This document shows, one piece after another, positions 26,981-35,913 of a DNA stretch of 64,000 nucleotides. Every line of letters begins with the position of its first letter. The first letter of the stretch is position 1. The stretch comes from Bacillota bacterium (GTDB lineage: Bacteria; Planctomycetota; UBA8108; UBA1146). Made by a program: the position numbers and the translations under genes. The stretch covers positions 17,763 to 81,762 of the forward strand of contig QNYK01000062.1 of NCBI GenBank assembly GCA_003973385.1. The letters are read 5' to 3'. The notes below the pieces were generated by a model, which worked only from the letters and a program-made list of their open reading frames with translations, was not told the DNA's origin and did not search any database.

Positions 26981-27001
26981 GGGTCAATTCGGGATTGACC
27001 C
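26981..27001. repeat. perfect 8-bp inverted repeat GGGTCAAT/ATTGACCC
   Basis: GGGTCAAT-TCGGG-ATTGACCC, perfect arms with a 5-nt spacer, 86-106 nt upstream of the dockerin-tailed gene and ahead of the candidate RNA. The symmetry suits a dimeric regulator's operator. No T tract follows on either strand, so a terminator is unlikely. Confidence 0.4.
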
Positions 27002-27096
27002 GGGCCTTTGGTGGCCAGGTTCTGTACTCGCAAGCGAGAATGAACCCACCCTAAGGGTCGATTCTAACCCACCCAGGATGTGTGTAAAGTAGTGCC

Positions 27097-27282
27097 TCAG
27101 GGAGGTTTCCGTGCTCCACGCCGGTCTTGACACGACCTACAGTGCCGCCTAGGTTCATCCGGGTCTCCCCGGTGCCGGGACCCGGCTTCTGAACTTCCTG
27201 GCATGAGATGTAGGGTAGACCCCACCTTGCCGCGTCAGGTGGATGCCGTGTCGGCCCAGCAAGCGCGACATAAACCCTGTGA
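27097..27282 (+). ncRNA. candidate structured small RNA, possibly 6S-like
   Basis: No ORF fits here, yet the sequence folds into one long arm. Pairs are GGTCT (27123) with AGACC (27217), CCTACA (27136) with TGTAGG (27209), TGCC (27143) with GGCA (27200), AGGTTCA (27151) with TGAACTT (27190), and CCGGGTC (27159) with GACCCGG (27179). A side hairpin CCACCT/AGGTGG (27222-27242) follows on the 3' side, and CAGGG (27099) can pair with CCCTG (27275) to close it. A long arm, a central bubble with a 3'-side hairpin, and about 185 nt resemble the layout of 6S RNA. I found none of the sequence hallmarks that would prove it. A cis-leader of the downstream operon is the alternative. Confidence 0.4.
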
Positions 27283-27296
27283 TAGATAGAGGTTAG

Positions 27297-28337
27297 ATGG
27301 CGAATGAGGGGCCGAGAGAGGATCCTGAAACGGCCTCGCTGGGCCAGCTCCCTGCAGCACTTGCCCGGTCAGATGGGCGACTGGAGCAGGCCATCTCCAC
27401 GCGCCTTACGCGGGTTCCATCGCCAGTACTCCAGAGTGCACTGGAGCGATCCACCAGTGGCGGCAAGCGATTACGACCCCTGCTGGCGCTCTGGTTCAGC
27501 GATTCTCTCGGAGTGGCCAGCGATAATGCGGATCGAATTGCATGCCTGACGGAGTGGTTACATAGCGCCTTTCTGATTCACGACGATATTCAGGATGGCG
27601 ATGAGTGGCGCCGCGATCAGCCCACGCTGTGGAAAAGTCATGGAATCTCGACGGCACTGAATGCGGCGGACTGGTTGCTCTCCGCCGTCTACCTCGAGGT
27701 GTCGCAGATGCAGCTGCAGGATGAAATTCGAGCACGTCTGCTGAGTGCGGTTCAAGATGTCCACAGCCGTACCGTACTCGGTCAGCAATACGATCTCGAT
27801 GGCAGAGGAGATCCTGATTTTGGTCTCGATCGATACGAACAGGCTGTGCGGGCAAAAACCGGTAGATATCTGGCGCTGGGAATGGTGGCTGTCGCCATCG
27901 TTGCCCAGTTGAATCAGCGTGCCGTCGAGCAACTCTGGGCGGTCGGAGACCATCTCGGTCCTGCATTTCAGATTCAAGATGACCTGCTCGATCTGACCAG
28001 CAGCAAGGGGCGAGCAGGACAACTTGGAAATGACATTCGAGAAGGAAAGCCCTCGATACTGTATGCTCATGCGCTCGAGCGAGGTCAACTGACACAGGAG
28101 CAGAAAGCCCGCCTAGTCGATGTGATGGCAGAAGAGAGGGCCCTGACCAGGGATGATGATGTGGAGTGGGTGATCTCACTCTTTCACGATTGCGGTTCGA
28201 TAGATTTTGCCAGAAACCAGGCCGTCGATCGCGCTGAAGCGGGGATCGATCTGTTCCGGGATATTCCCGGAGTACCCCGGGAGTTGCACGCCACTTTCGA
28301 GCAGGTGGCTCGCTTTGCTGTCGAGAGGAACAGGTGA
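27297..28337 (+). CDS. polyprenyl (isoprenyl) diphosphate synthase
   Basis: 346 aa trans-prenyltransferase that extends allylic diphosphates with IPP. GGKRLRPLL is the IPP-binding segment (about 55-63). The first Asp-rich motif is HDDIQDGDEWRRDQPT (DDIQD at 96-100, without the two-residue insertion of E. coli IspA). The second is QIQDDLLDLTSS with a following GNDIREGKPS. Phe at -4 relative to the first motif suggests a C15-C20 product, but chain length cannot be fixed from sequence alone. Its neighbours are cell-envelope and repair genes. AGAGG lies just ahead of the ATG. Confidence 0.9.
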   Translation: MANEGPREDPETASLGQLPAALARSDGRLEQAISTRLTRVPSPVLQSALERSTSGGKRLRPLLALWFSDSLGVASDNADRIACLTEWLHSAFLIHDDIQDGDEWRRDQPTLWKSHGISTALNAADWLLSAVYLEVSQMQLQDEIRARLLSAVQDVHSRTVLGQQYDLDGRGDPDFGLDRYEQAVRAKTGRYLALGMVAVAIVAQLNQRAVEQLWAVGDHLGPAFQIQDDLLDLTSSKGRAGQLGNDIREGKPSILYAHALERGQLTQEQKARLVDVMAEERALTRDDDVEWVISLFHDCGSIDFARNQAVDRAEAGIDLFRDIPGVPRELHATFEQVARFAVERNR

Positions 28338-28344
28338 CAAGACG

Positions 28345-29391
28345 ATGGTATCGAGGCATGTGCCCGTCATTTATGGCGGTACCTGGAGTGAACGAAACAT
28401 TTCCATCCAGAGTGCTCGCTGCGTCATCGGCTGGCTTGAGGACGCTGGAATCGAACCGGTTCCCGTTCGCTGGGATGACGATGGATGGGTGATTTGTCCT
28501 GTCGATGATCTGGAGCAAATCGGCGAACCGGTGAACCCCTGCGACCTGCTCCAGTCACAGGTTGACTCCGGCATCGAGGAGGTTTTCAACTCCCTCCATG
28601 GTGGTGCGGGAGAGGATGGAACCCTTGCTGCGCTTCTGTCCAGTTTCAAACTCGCTCACACCGGCGCGGGAGTCGTCGGTAGTGCTGTCTCTGCCTGCAA
28701 GATCACCTTTCGCCAGAGATTGCGCGGAATCGGAATGCAGGTCGCGGTGGGAGCCGTGGTGCATGAAGAAATCTGGGCTCGGCGGAGAGGCGAAGTTCTG
28801 TCAGGGGTCGCCAAGGAGGTTCACTATCCTTGCATCGTCAAGGATCCGATGGGCGGCTCTTCCATCGGACTCAAACTTGTCAATGACGAGCTGGAACTCC
28901 AGGAGTTCATCGAAAACCTGTTCAAGAAAACAAGGCTGGTCCTGATCGAGCAGAGGGTCATCGGGAGAGAACTCTCCATCGCTTGCCTCGGAGCTGGACG
29001 AGGTTCGTTGCCACAACTTCTGCAACCGATCGAGGTCGTGCTGAATGACGAACGGGAGATCTTCGATTTCGAGGCCAAATACACCCCTGGAGCTGCACAG
29101 GAGATCCACGCATCACTGAGTCCAGAGGAATGGATGCAGATCGCACAGGAGATTCGTCAGATGCATCTGGAACTGGATCTGGGCACTGCCAGCCGCACCG
29201 ACCTGATCCTGACCGATGACGGCCCGGTCTACCTGGAGACCAACACGGTTCCCGGTTGCACCGATCGCAGCATTTTGCCCATCGCGGCTGGACTCTCAGG
29301 AATCAGTGGACCCGAACTGGTCAGGAAACTGCTCGAGATTGCAGTCGCCAATCACCTGGAGAGATGGGGTAGGGGACCCAGTGCCTCTTGA
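28345..29391 (+). CDS. ddl: D-alanine--D-alanine ligase-like ATP-grasp enzyme
   Basis: 348 aa from ATG 28345 (the ORF-track start lies inside the previous gene). The N-domain begins VPVIYGGTWSERNISIQSA and reaches NSLHGGAGEDGTLAALLSSF, matching the HGxxGEDG segment of Ddl. The ATP-grasp core has YPCIVKDPMGGSSIGLK, the catalytic region VLIEQRVIGRELSIAC and the metal-binding C-terminal segment VYLETNTVPGCTDRSILP. The protein would make D-Ala-D-Ala for peptidoglycan. The ATP-grasp lid and the usual EvNtlPGmt motif are slightly altered (ETNTVPGCT). It lies 7 nt after the prenyl synthase gene. Confidence 0.85.
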   Translation: MVSRHVPVIYGGTWSERNISIQSARCVIGWLEDAGIEPVPVRWDDDGWVICPVDDLEQIGEPVNPCDLLQSQVDSGIEEVFNSLHGGAGEDGTLAALLSSFKLAHTGAGVVGSAVSACKITFRQRLRGIGMQVAVGAVVHEEIWARRRGEVLSGVAKEVHYPCIVKDPMGGSSIGLKLVNDELELQEFIENLFKKTRLVLIEQRVIGRELSIACLGAGRGSLPQLLQPIEVVLNDEREIFDFEAKYTPGAAQEIHASLSPEEWMQIAQEIRQMHLELDLGTASRTDLILTDDGPVYLETNTVPGCTDRSILPIAAGLSGISGPELVRKLLEIAVANHLERWGRGPSAS

Positions 29392-30214
29392 TCTGCCGGG
29401 AGGTGGGGAACTCGATCCGGTCATCGACCTCATCGAAGGCGCGGGTGGGTTGTTGCTTGAGTGCCAGAAGAGTTCGCGATCCATTGAAAAAAAGGGATTT
29501 CGAGATCTCGTCACCGACGCCGATCTCCGTTCGGAGAGGTATGTGGTCGCTGGCCTGAATCGGTTGTACCCCGAGGATGCGATTCTCGCTGAGGAGGCTG
29601 GAGGCGAACTCCCTTCCAGCGGCCGGTGCTGGATCGTGGATCCACTCGATGGCACCACTAACTATTCACATCGGCACCCGTTCTTCAGCGTTTCTGCTGC
29701 GCTCGTGGATGATGAAGGGCCAGTTGCCTGTGTGACCCACTCACCGATTCTCGCCGAGACATGGTGGGCCATCCGTAATCGTGGTGCCTGGAAATGTCGT
29801 GGAACCGTTCTGCAAGGTGAGCCACTGACGCTGAAGTCTACGGCACCACTGGGTGATTGCCTGCTGGCTACCGGGTTCAGCTATCAGAGAAAAGAACTGG
29901 ATCACGGCGCACTGGATGTCTTCGAGTCCTTGTTGAGGCGAGCGCGAGAGATCCGTCGCGGTGGCAGTGCCTGCCTGGATCTGGCATTCACCGCAGAAGG
30001 TATCTTTCAGGGCTTCTGGGAGTTTTATCTCCAACCCCACGATGTCGCCGCGGGAGCCCTGCTGATCCGCGAAGCGGGTGGTGTGGTGACCGATGGGGTC
30101 GGGGGAGACGACTGGTTACTGGGGGGGAGCATCGTTGCGGCAACGGCTGAACTCCATCCGGTACTTCTGGAAGTGGTTCGCCCCGCTGTCCCTCCCACCG
30201 AGGGGGATCGATGA
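29381..30214 (+). CDS. inositol monophosphatase family protein, GTG start
   Basis: 277 aa Mg-dependent phosphatase. The ORF-track ATG (29216) lies inside ddl. GTG 29381, preceded by AGGGG and overlapping the ddl end by 11 nt, gives the normal length. Metal-site residues are in DLVTDADLRSE, ILAEEAGGE, WIVDPLDGTTNYSH and the C-terminal LQPHDVAAGALLIREAGG. Substrate could be inositol phosphate, PAP or a sugar/histidinol phosphate; the family motifs do not decide. It overlaps uvrA by 4 nt. Confidence 0.88.
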   Translation: MPLDLPGGGELDPVIDLIEGAGGLLLECQKSSRSIEKKGFRDLVTDADLRSERYVVAGLNRLYPEDAILAEEAGGELPSSGRCWIVDPLDGTTNYSHRHPFFSVSAALVDDEGPVACVTHSPILAETWWAIRNRGAWKCRGTVLQGEPLTLKSTAPLGDCLLATGFSYQRKELDHGALDVFESLLRRAREIRRGGSACLDLAFTAEGIFQGFWEFYLQPHDVAAGALLIREAGGVVTDGVGGDDWLLGGSIVAATAELHPVLLEVVRPAVPPTEGDR

Positions 30215-33200
30215 GCACCTCGTCGGGTCGCCCGTTGCGAGTTCGTGGGGCCAACGAAAACAACCTTCGGAACCTCGATGTCGAGATCCCCAGGGAGCGA
30301 CTGGTGGTCGTCACGGGAATCAGTGGCTCAGGTAAATCGACACTCGCACACGGCATCATCTGTCGTGAAGGGCAGCGTCGTTTCGTCGAGAGTCTCAGTT
30401 CCTATGCTCGTCAATATCTGGGTCGACTCGATCGGCCTCGCGTCGAGGCGGTCGAGGGCCTCAGCCCGACCATCTCTATCGATCAGAAAACCATCTCGCG
30501 AAACCCCAGGTCCACGGTGGGTACCATCACAGAGATTCTCGATCATCTTCGACTCCTGTATGCGCGGCTCGGAACACCGCACTGTCCCAGCTGTGGGGAT
30601 GTCATCGAGGGTCGCAGTCGAGAGCAGATTGTCCAGCACAGTTGGCATCAGTTGGCAGGGCAGGAGGTGCTGGTGTGCGCTCCCATCGTTCTGGAGCGAA
30701 AGGGCGAGTATCGAAAGGAGATTGAGCAACTCCGCGAGCAAGGATTTGCTCGGGTTCGCATCGATGGAGACCTGATGCGCCTGTCCGATCCGATTTCGTT
30801 GGCTCGTTACGAGCGTCACACGATTGAGGTCGTACTCGATAAATTACGGCTGGTGGACGGCAAGCGTGGCAGGCTTGCTGAAGCAGTCGAGAAGGCTCTC
30901 ACCATCTCAGATGGGCTGGTGACCATCGTGGCTGGAGAAGTGGCCCATCTCTCCTCCAGCAGATTTGGTTGCCCGACATGCTCGATTTCCTTGCCAGAAC
31001 TGGAGCCCAGGCTCTTCTCCTTCAACAGTCCACAGGGTGCGTGTCAAAGATGCGATGGACTCGGCAGAAGGAGGTCTCCTTCGGAACACACCATGGTCAA
31101 GGATGCGTCCCTTTCGATCATGGATGGAGCTCTGTTCCTGAGGCGCCAGGGCAAATCGATCAGGGGCCTTTCTGTGGCCTGGTCGGTGCTGGAGAAAGCA
31201 GCCACTCTCGAGCGGATTTCTCTTCAAAGGCCATGGAAGAAGTTGACCCCCCGAGCACGCCAGTTGCTACTCGAAGGTGCCGAGTCGGTGGGTGGTAAGA
31301 GTGACTGGCCAGGTCTGATTCCCCTGGTCGAGGCTGCCTATGATCTGCACGGGGGGCGAGAACTGGAACGGCACATGCCTCGCACGGAGTGCAATGCATG
31401 CGGGGGGACGCGGTTGCAGGAGATGCCTCGTGCCGTTCGCTACCGCGGTCACGGAATCGATCAGATCTGCTCGATGACGGTAGACGATGCCCACGGCTTC
31501 TTCAGTGATCTCGACCTGGATGACAGGGAGCGTCGCATCGGCCAGTCACTGTTTCCGGAGATCCAGTCGCGACTGGAATTCCTGTCCAGAGTAGGCCTCG
31601 GTTATCTCGCCCTCGATCGGTCTGCCGATACTCTCGCAGGTGGAGAAGCGCAACGCATCCGGCTGGCGAGCCAGCTGGGGAGTGGGCTTCGTGGGGTGCT
31701 GTATGTGCTCGACGAACCTTCGATCGGTCTGCATCCCGCGGATAATAGAGCGATGCTCGAGATCCTCAGGGGTTTGAGGGATCTGGGCAACTCGGTCCTG
31801 GTGGTGGAGCATGATCGTGAAACCATCGAGAGTGCTGACCACATCATTGATATCGGACCGGGTGCGGGTACTGCCGGTGGAGAACTGGTCGCCGAGGGGT
31901 CCGTGACGGCGGTTCGAAAGGTATCGCGCTCACTGACAGGTCAGTATCTCGCCGGCAACAAGAAGATCGCAATCCCCGCGAGTCGCAGGAAATCTAGGAG
32001 CTGTTTGCGGATTCGTGGCGCGCGGCTGCACAACTTGCAGGATGTCGATGTTGAGATTCCGCTGCAATCTCTGGTCGTGATTACCGGAGTGAGCGGGTCA
32101 GGGAAAAGTACTCTCATCCAGGGAGTACTGCAGCCAGCAGTCGCAGAATACCTGGATCTGGTGACGGAACCTCCCGGAGATCACGACGGCGTCGATGGAC
32201 TCGATCAGATCGACAAGTTGATTCGCATCGATCAGAACCCCATCGGACGAACCCCCCGCTCCAATCCCGGAACCTACACCAAGGTGTTCGATGATATTCG
32301 CGATCTGTTCTCGCGAACCGCAGAAGCTCGTGCCCGGGGGTGGAAGAGAGGGCGTTTCTCTTTCAACGTCAAGGGGGGTCGATGCGAGGCGTGCGAAGGT
32401 GCTGGGGTCATCACCATAGGAATGCAATTCATGGCCGACATCGAGGTGGTGTGCGAGGAGTGCAATGGCACCCGCTTCAATGCCGAGACCAGGTCGGTGC
32501 GCTGGCGCGGCCACGACATCTCGGAGATTCTCGCGTTATCGATCGAGGAGGCATCCTCGCTCTTTGAAGATGTGCCTCAGATCGACCGGACACTTCGAAC
32601 CCTGCTCGATGTAGGACTCGGTTATGTTTCGCTGGGCCAGCCCAGCACCACTCTATCTGGTGGCGAAGCTCAACGGGTCAAACTGGCGACGGAATTGCGG
32701 AAGAAGAGCACCGGAAGGACGCTGTATCTGCTCGATGAACCGACCACAGGTTTGCACTTTGCAGATATCGATAACCTGCTCGGTTGCCTGCATGCTCTCG
32801 TCGACAGGGGCAATACGGTCGTGATCATCGAGCATTGTCTCGATGTGGTGAAACAGGCGGACCATGTCATCGATCTGGGCCCCGCGGGAGGTGCCCAGGG
32901 TGGCAGAGTTCTCAGTTGTGGTACTCCTGAGCAGTTGGCCCGGCTCGGAAGTGCGACCGGGATCGCGCTCTCTGGAGAGATGGGTGGAAAGCGTCGCCCT
33001 GCTGCCCGATCCGGAAAGAAGAGGGGCTCTGGTTCGGGTGAACCCGCCGACAAGTTCCTGATTGTCGGCGCAAGACAGAACAACCTGAAAGATATACGGG
33101 TTGAAATCCCTGCCGGGGAGTTCACCGTCATCACAGGACCCAGTGGATCGGGAAAGAGCACGCTGGCCTTCGATATTCTTTTCGCTGAAGGGCAGCGTAG

Positions 33201-35913
33201 ATATATCGAGAGCCTATCGACCTATGCAAGGCGCTTCCTTGGCAGGATCGACCGACCAGAGGTGGACCGGGTCGAGGGGATCGCCCCGGCCATCGCCATC
33301 GATCAGAAAAACAGGGGCTCGAATCCTCGCTCGACGGTGGCCACCTCTACCGAGATCTATGACTACCTGCGGATCCTCTTCTCCAGGGCTGGAGAAGCGA
33401 GCTGCATCCATTGCGATTCGATTCTCGAGGCACACACCCCGGCGGCAGCCAGCGGCAAGATCCTGGAGGATCGAGCCGAGCAGCCGACCTTGCTGCTGGC
33501 GCCGCTGGATGCACCCTTTCCTTCGCCTGGAGAAGTGGCAGGGGAGGGCTACGCGAGGGTTCGTATCGATGCAGCGGTGAGTCGCCTCGATGAACTGGAT
33601 TTTGATCATCCCTTCCCGGACGGTGCATCGGTAGAGATCGTCGTGGACCGGCTCCGCCCGGCACGTTCGGGGCGTGTGCGTGTCTCTGAAAGTGTCGAGG
33701 AAGCCTATCGTAGAGGCGGAGATCGGTTGATTGTCGCCGATGCTGATGGCAAGGAGGTGGTTCGCTTCACTCGCAGACCATCGTGCCCCGATGGGCACAT
33801 GATGCTTGTAGAGGACCTGTCCCCGAGGCTGTTCTCCTTCAATCACCACTCCGGTGCCTGTAACGCCTGCTCGGGGCTGGGTGTGCTGAAACAGGTCGAT
33901 CCTCGACTGTTGATCACGAATCCTGAACGGCCACTCTTTTCGGGCGCGATGGATCACCGGCTCGGATCATGGATCGGTCGAAAGAGCGGCCGTGTCCGAA
34001 AGGTCATCGATGCGGCACTGGTGGCTCATGGATTTGATCCCTCCAGTTCCGTCGATGAACTCGGCGAAGATGGATGGAAGGTGATTCTCGATGGTACGGG
34101 AGACCTCTCTTATCCAGTCAGATTCAGGACCCGGCGTGGAAGTGGGCGATTGCGACGGGTGACAGGCTCCACCTGGGAGGGACTCGTCGAACGAGTCTCC
34201 ATCTGGCATCAACGCGCCAACTCGCCACGCTGGCGCCATGCGATCGAAGAGCACTTGACGGTGCTCACCTGTCCTGGCTGTAGCGGTGGGCGTCTGAAAC
34301 CGGAACTGCTGGCGGTTCGAATCGGCGGCGAAAACATCTCACAGCTCTGTGGCCGTACGGTTGATCAGGCCATCGAGTTCTTTGAACAGCTGGAGTTGAC
34401 CGGTTATCGCCGAGAGGTGGCTGATCAGGTCAGGCTTGAAGTGGTCAGCCGTCTCTCCTTCCTGCAAAAAGTGGGGCTTGGATACATCGCACTGGATCGA
34501 GCCACGGAGACGCTCTCCGGTGGTGAAGCGCAGAGAATTCGCCTCGCAACACAGATCGGCAACCAGCTGATGGGAGTGCTCTATGTCCTCGATGAGCCGA
34601 CCATCGGACTCCATGCACGGGATGTCGATCGATTACTGGGGTCGCTGGCGGAGTTGCGGGATCTGGGCAACACGCTGGTCGTGGTGGAGCATGACGATAG
34701 AACCATTCGAAGTTGTGATCATGTCATCGATCTTGGACCCGGAGCCGGAGTCCTCGGAGGGGAAGTGGTCGCCGAGGGTACGCCGGAGCAGATCATGAAG
34801 AATCCCCGATCTGCGACGGGGGCGTACCTCTCGGGTCGTGAGCAGGTCGCACAGATCGGTGCGCCCAGGAGTGGAGACGGTGGCGAGATCCGCATCATCG
34901 GGGCGACGGCTCACAACCTCAAGAATATCGATGTGTCGATTCCAACAGGTGTCTTGACCTGTGTCACCGGAGTCAGTGGATCTGGAAAATCGACCCTCGT
35001 GATGGACATCCTGGCGAGGGAACTGGCGACCCGTCTCGCCGGCGCCAGGCCAGCAAGCGCAGCTCATGAGAAGATCGAGGGAGATGACGCTTTTGATGGA
35101 CTGGGAGTGATCGATCAGCAACCTCTCGGTCGCACTCCAGCTTCCAACGCCGCCACCTACACCGGAGTCATGACTCCAATCCGGAGCCTCTTCGCGCGCA
35201 CACACCTGGCACGTGTGCGAGGCTGGGGGCCGGGTCGCTTTTCATTCAATGTCGCGGGCGGGCGTTGCGAGGCGTGCGATGGAAAAGGTGGAGTGCTCAT
35301 CGAGATGCACTTCCTCAGCGATGTGTGGATCCGATGCGAGGTTTGTCGTGGTCGACGCTATGAAAAAGAGACGCTGGAGGCGCGCTGGAAAGGATGCAGT
35401 ATCTCCGATGTACTCGAGATGGATGTTCGAAAGGCACTTCAACTGTTCGAAGATATTCCAGCCATCGCAACGATGCTCCGGGCGCTCGATGAAGTGGGGC
35501 TCGGGTATCTATCGCTGGGGCAATCAGCGACAACCCTGTCAGGTGGTGAAGCTCAGCGAGTCAAACTCGCTTCTGAACTGGGCCGAAGAGCCAGAGGACG
35601 GCGCATCTACATCCTCGATGAGCCGACCACCGGATTGCACTTTTCCGATGTTCGCCTGCTTACCCGGATGCTTCACAAACTCGTCGATCGCGGAGACACG
35701 GTGATTGTCATCGAGCATGATCTGGACCTGATCGCCTGCGCTGATCATGTCATCGATATGGGGCCAGAAGGTGGAGATGCCGGTGGCCAGGTGGTGGTCG
35801 CGGGAACTCCCGAGAAAGTCGCCAGATCGCGCAAAAGCCATACCGCGAAGGTACTCAAAGAAGTGCTCCGGAGGAAGGCTCGAACGGATGCCACCTCAGC
35901 TCCGCCGCACTAG
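30211..35913 (+). CDS. uvrA: double-length UvrA (two UvrA units fused in tandem)
   Basis: 1900 aa, twice the usual ~940. Four ABC ATPase sites are visible. The Walker A motifs are GISGSGKST (36), GVSGSGKST (about 626), GPSGSGKST (about 975) and GVSGSGKST (about 1586). Each unit has the C-terminal pair of LSGGEAQR/LAGGEAQR signatures with DEPxxGLH. Zinc sites in unit 1 are intact: CPTC...CQRC and CEAC...CEEC. Unit 2 keeps the second site (CEAC...CEVC), but the first reads CPDGH...CNAC, with one Cys lost and a His nearby. UvrA finds DNA damage as a dimer for nucleotide excision repair. Chlamydial UvrA is also a tandem fusion (about 1790 aa), so one chain may act as a dimer here. Confidence 0.95.
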   Translation: MSTSSGRPLRVRGANENNLRNLDVEIPRERLVVVTGISGSGKSTLAHGIICREGQRRFVESLSSYARQYLGRLDRPRVEAVEGLSPTISIDQKTISRNPRSTVGTITEILDHLRLLYARLGTPHCPSCGDVIEGRSREQIVQHSWHQLAGQEVLVCAPIVLERKGEYRKEIEQLREQGFARVRIDGDLMRLSDPISLARYERHTIEVVLDKLRLVDGKRGRLAEAVEKALTISDGLVTIVAGEVAHLSSSRFGCPTCSISLPELEPRLFSFNSPQGACQRCDGLGRRRSPSEHTMVKDASLSIMDGALFLRRQGKSIRGLSVAWSVLEKAATLERISLQRPWKKLTPRARQLLLEGAESVGGKSDWPGLIPLVEAAYDLHGGRELERHMPRTECNACGGTRLQEMPRAVRYRGHGIDQICSMTVDDAHGFFSDLDLDDRERRIGQSLFPEIQSRLEFLSRVGLGYLALDRSADTLAGGEAQRIRLASQLGSGLRGVLYVLDEPSIGLHPADNRAMLEILRGLRDLGNSVLVVEHDRETIESADHIIDIGPGAGTAGGELVAEGSVTAVRKVSRSLTGQYLAGNKKIAIPASRRKSRSCLRIRGARLHNLQDVDVEIPLQSLVVITGVSGSGKSTLIQGVLQPAVAEYLDLVTEPPGDHDGVDGLDQIDKLIRIDQNPIGRTPRSNPGTYTKVFDDIRDLFSRTAEARARGWKRGRFSFNVKGGRCEACEGAGVITIGMQFMADIEVVCEECNGTRFNAETRSVRWRGHDISEILALSIEEASSLFEDVPQIDRTLRTLLDVGLGYVSLGQPSTTLSGGEAQRVKLATELRKKSTGRTLYLLDEPTTGLHFADIDNLLGCLHALVDRGNTVVIIEHCLDVVKQADHVIDLGPAGGAQGGRVLSCGTPEQLARLGSATGIALSGEMGGKRRPAARSGKKRGSGSGEPADKFLIVGARQNNLKDIRVEIPAGEFTVITGPSGSGKSTLAFDILFAEGQRRYIESLSTYARRFLGRIDRPEVDRVEGIAPAIAIDQKNRGSNPRSTVATSTEIYDYLRILFSRAGEASCIHCDSILEAHTPAAASGKILEDRAEQPTLLLAPLDAPFPSPGEVAGEGYARVRIDAAVSRLDELDFDHPFPDGASVEIVVDRLRPARSGRVRVSESVEEAYRRGGDRLIVADADGKEVVRFTRRPSCPDGHMMLVEDLSPRLFSFNHHSGACNACSGLGVLKQVDPRLLITNPERPLFSGAMDHRLGSWIGRKSGRVRKVIDAALVAHGFDPSSSVDELGEDGWKVILDGTGDLSYPVRFRTRRGSGRLRRVTGSTWEGLVERVSIWHQRANSPRWRHAIEEHLTVLTCPGCSGGRLKPELLAVRIGGENISQLCGRTVDQAIEFFEQLELTGYRREVADQVRLEVVSRLSFLQKVGLGYIALDRATETLSGGEAQRIRLATQIGNQLMGVLYVLDEPTIGLHARDVDRLLGSLAELRDLGNTLVVVEHDDRTIRSCDHVIDLGPGAGVLGGEVVAEGTPEQIMKNPRSATGAYLSGREQVAQIGAPRSGDGGEIRIIGATAHNLKNIDVSIPTGVLTCVTGVSGSGKSTLVMDILARELATRLAGARPASAAHEKIEGDDAFDGLGVIDQQPLGRTPASNAATYTGVMTPIRSLFARTHLARVRGWGPGRFSFNVAGGRCEACDGKGGVLIEMHFLSDVWIRCEVCRGRRYEKETLEARWKGCSISDVLEMDVRKALQLFEDIPAIATMLRALDEVGLGYLSLGQSATTLSGGEAQRVKLASELGRRARGRRIYILDEPTTGLHFSDVRLLTRMLHKLVDRGDTVIVIEHDLDLIACADHVIDMGPEGGDAGGQVVVAGTPEKVARSRKSHTAKVLKEVLRRKARTDATSAPPH

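Larger units (their letters stand above)
26896..27296. other. gene-free region with inverted repeat and folded segment
   Basis: About 400 bases between divergent genes. It holds the presumed promoters of the dockerin-tailed protein (-) and of the polyprenyl synthase operon (+), the inverted repeat at 26981-27001, a small CTCG-CAAG-CGAG hairpin near 27027, and the folded candidate RNA at 27097-27282. No plausible ORF is present. Confidence 0.7.

Noticed and set aside
28440-28480. tRNA-like GAATCGAACCGGTTC sequence
   Set aside because: It lies inside ddl and has no cloverleaf around it. No tRNA was found in the window.
27496-28518. 340-aa minus-strand ORF
   Set aside because: It is a shadow of the prenyl synthase and ddl genes, with His/Arg/Pro-rich composition and no motif.
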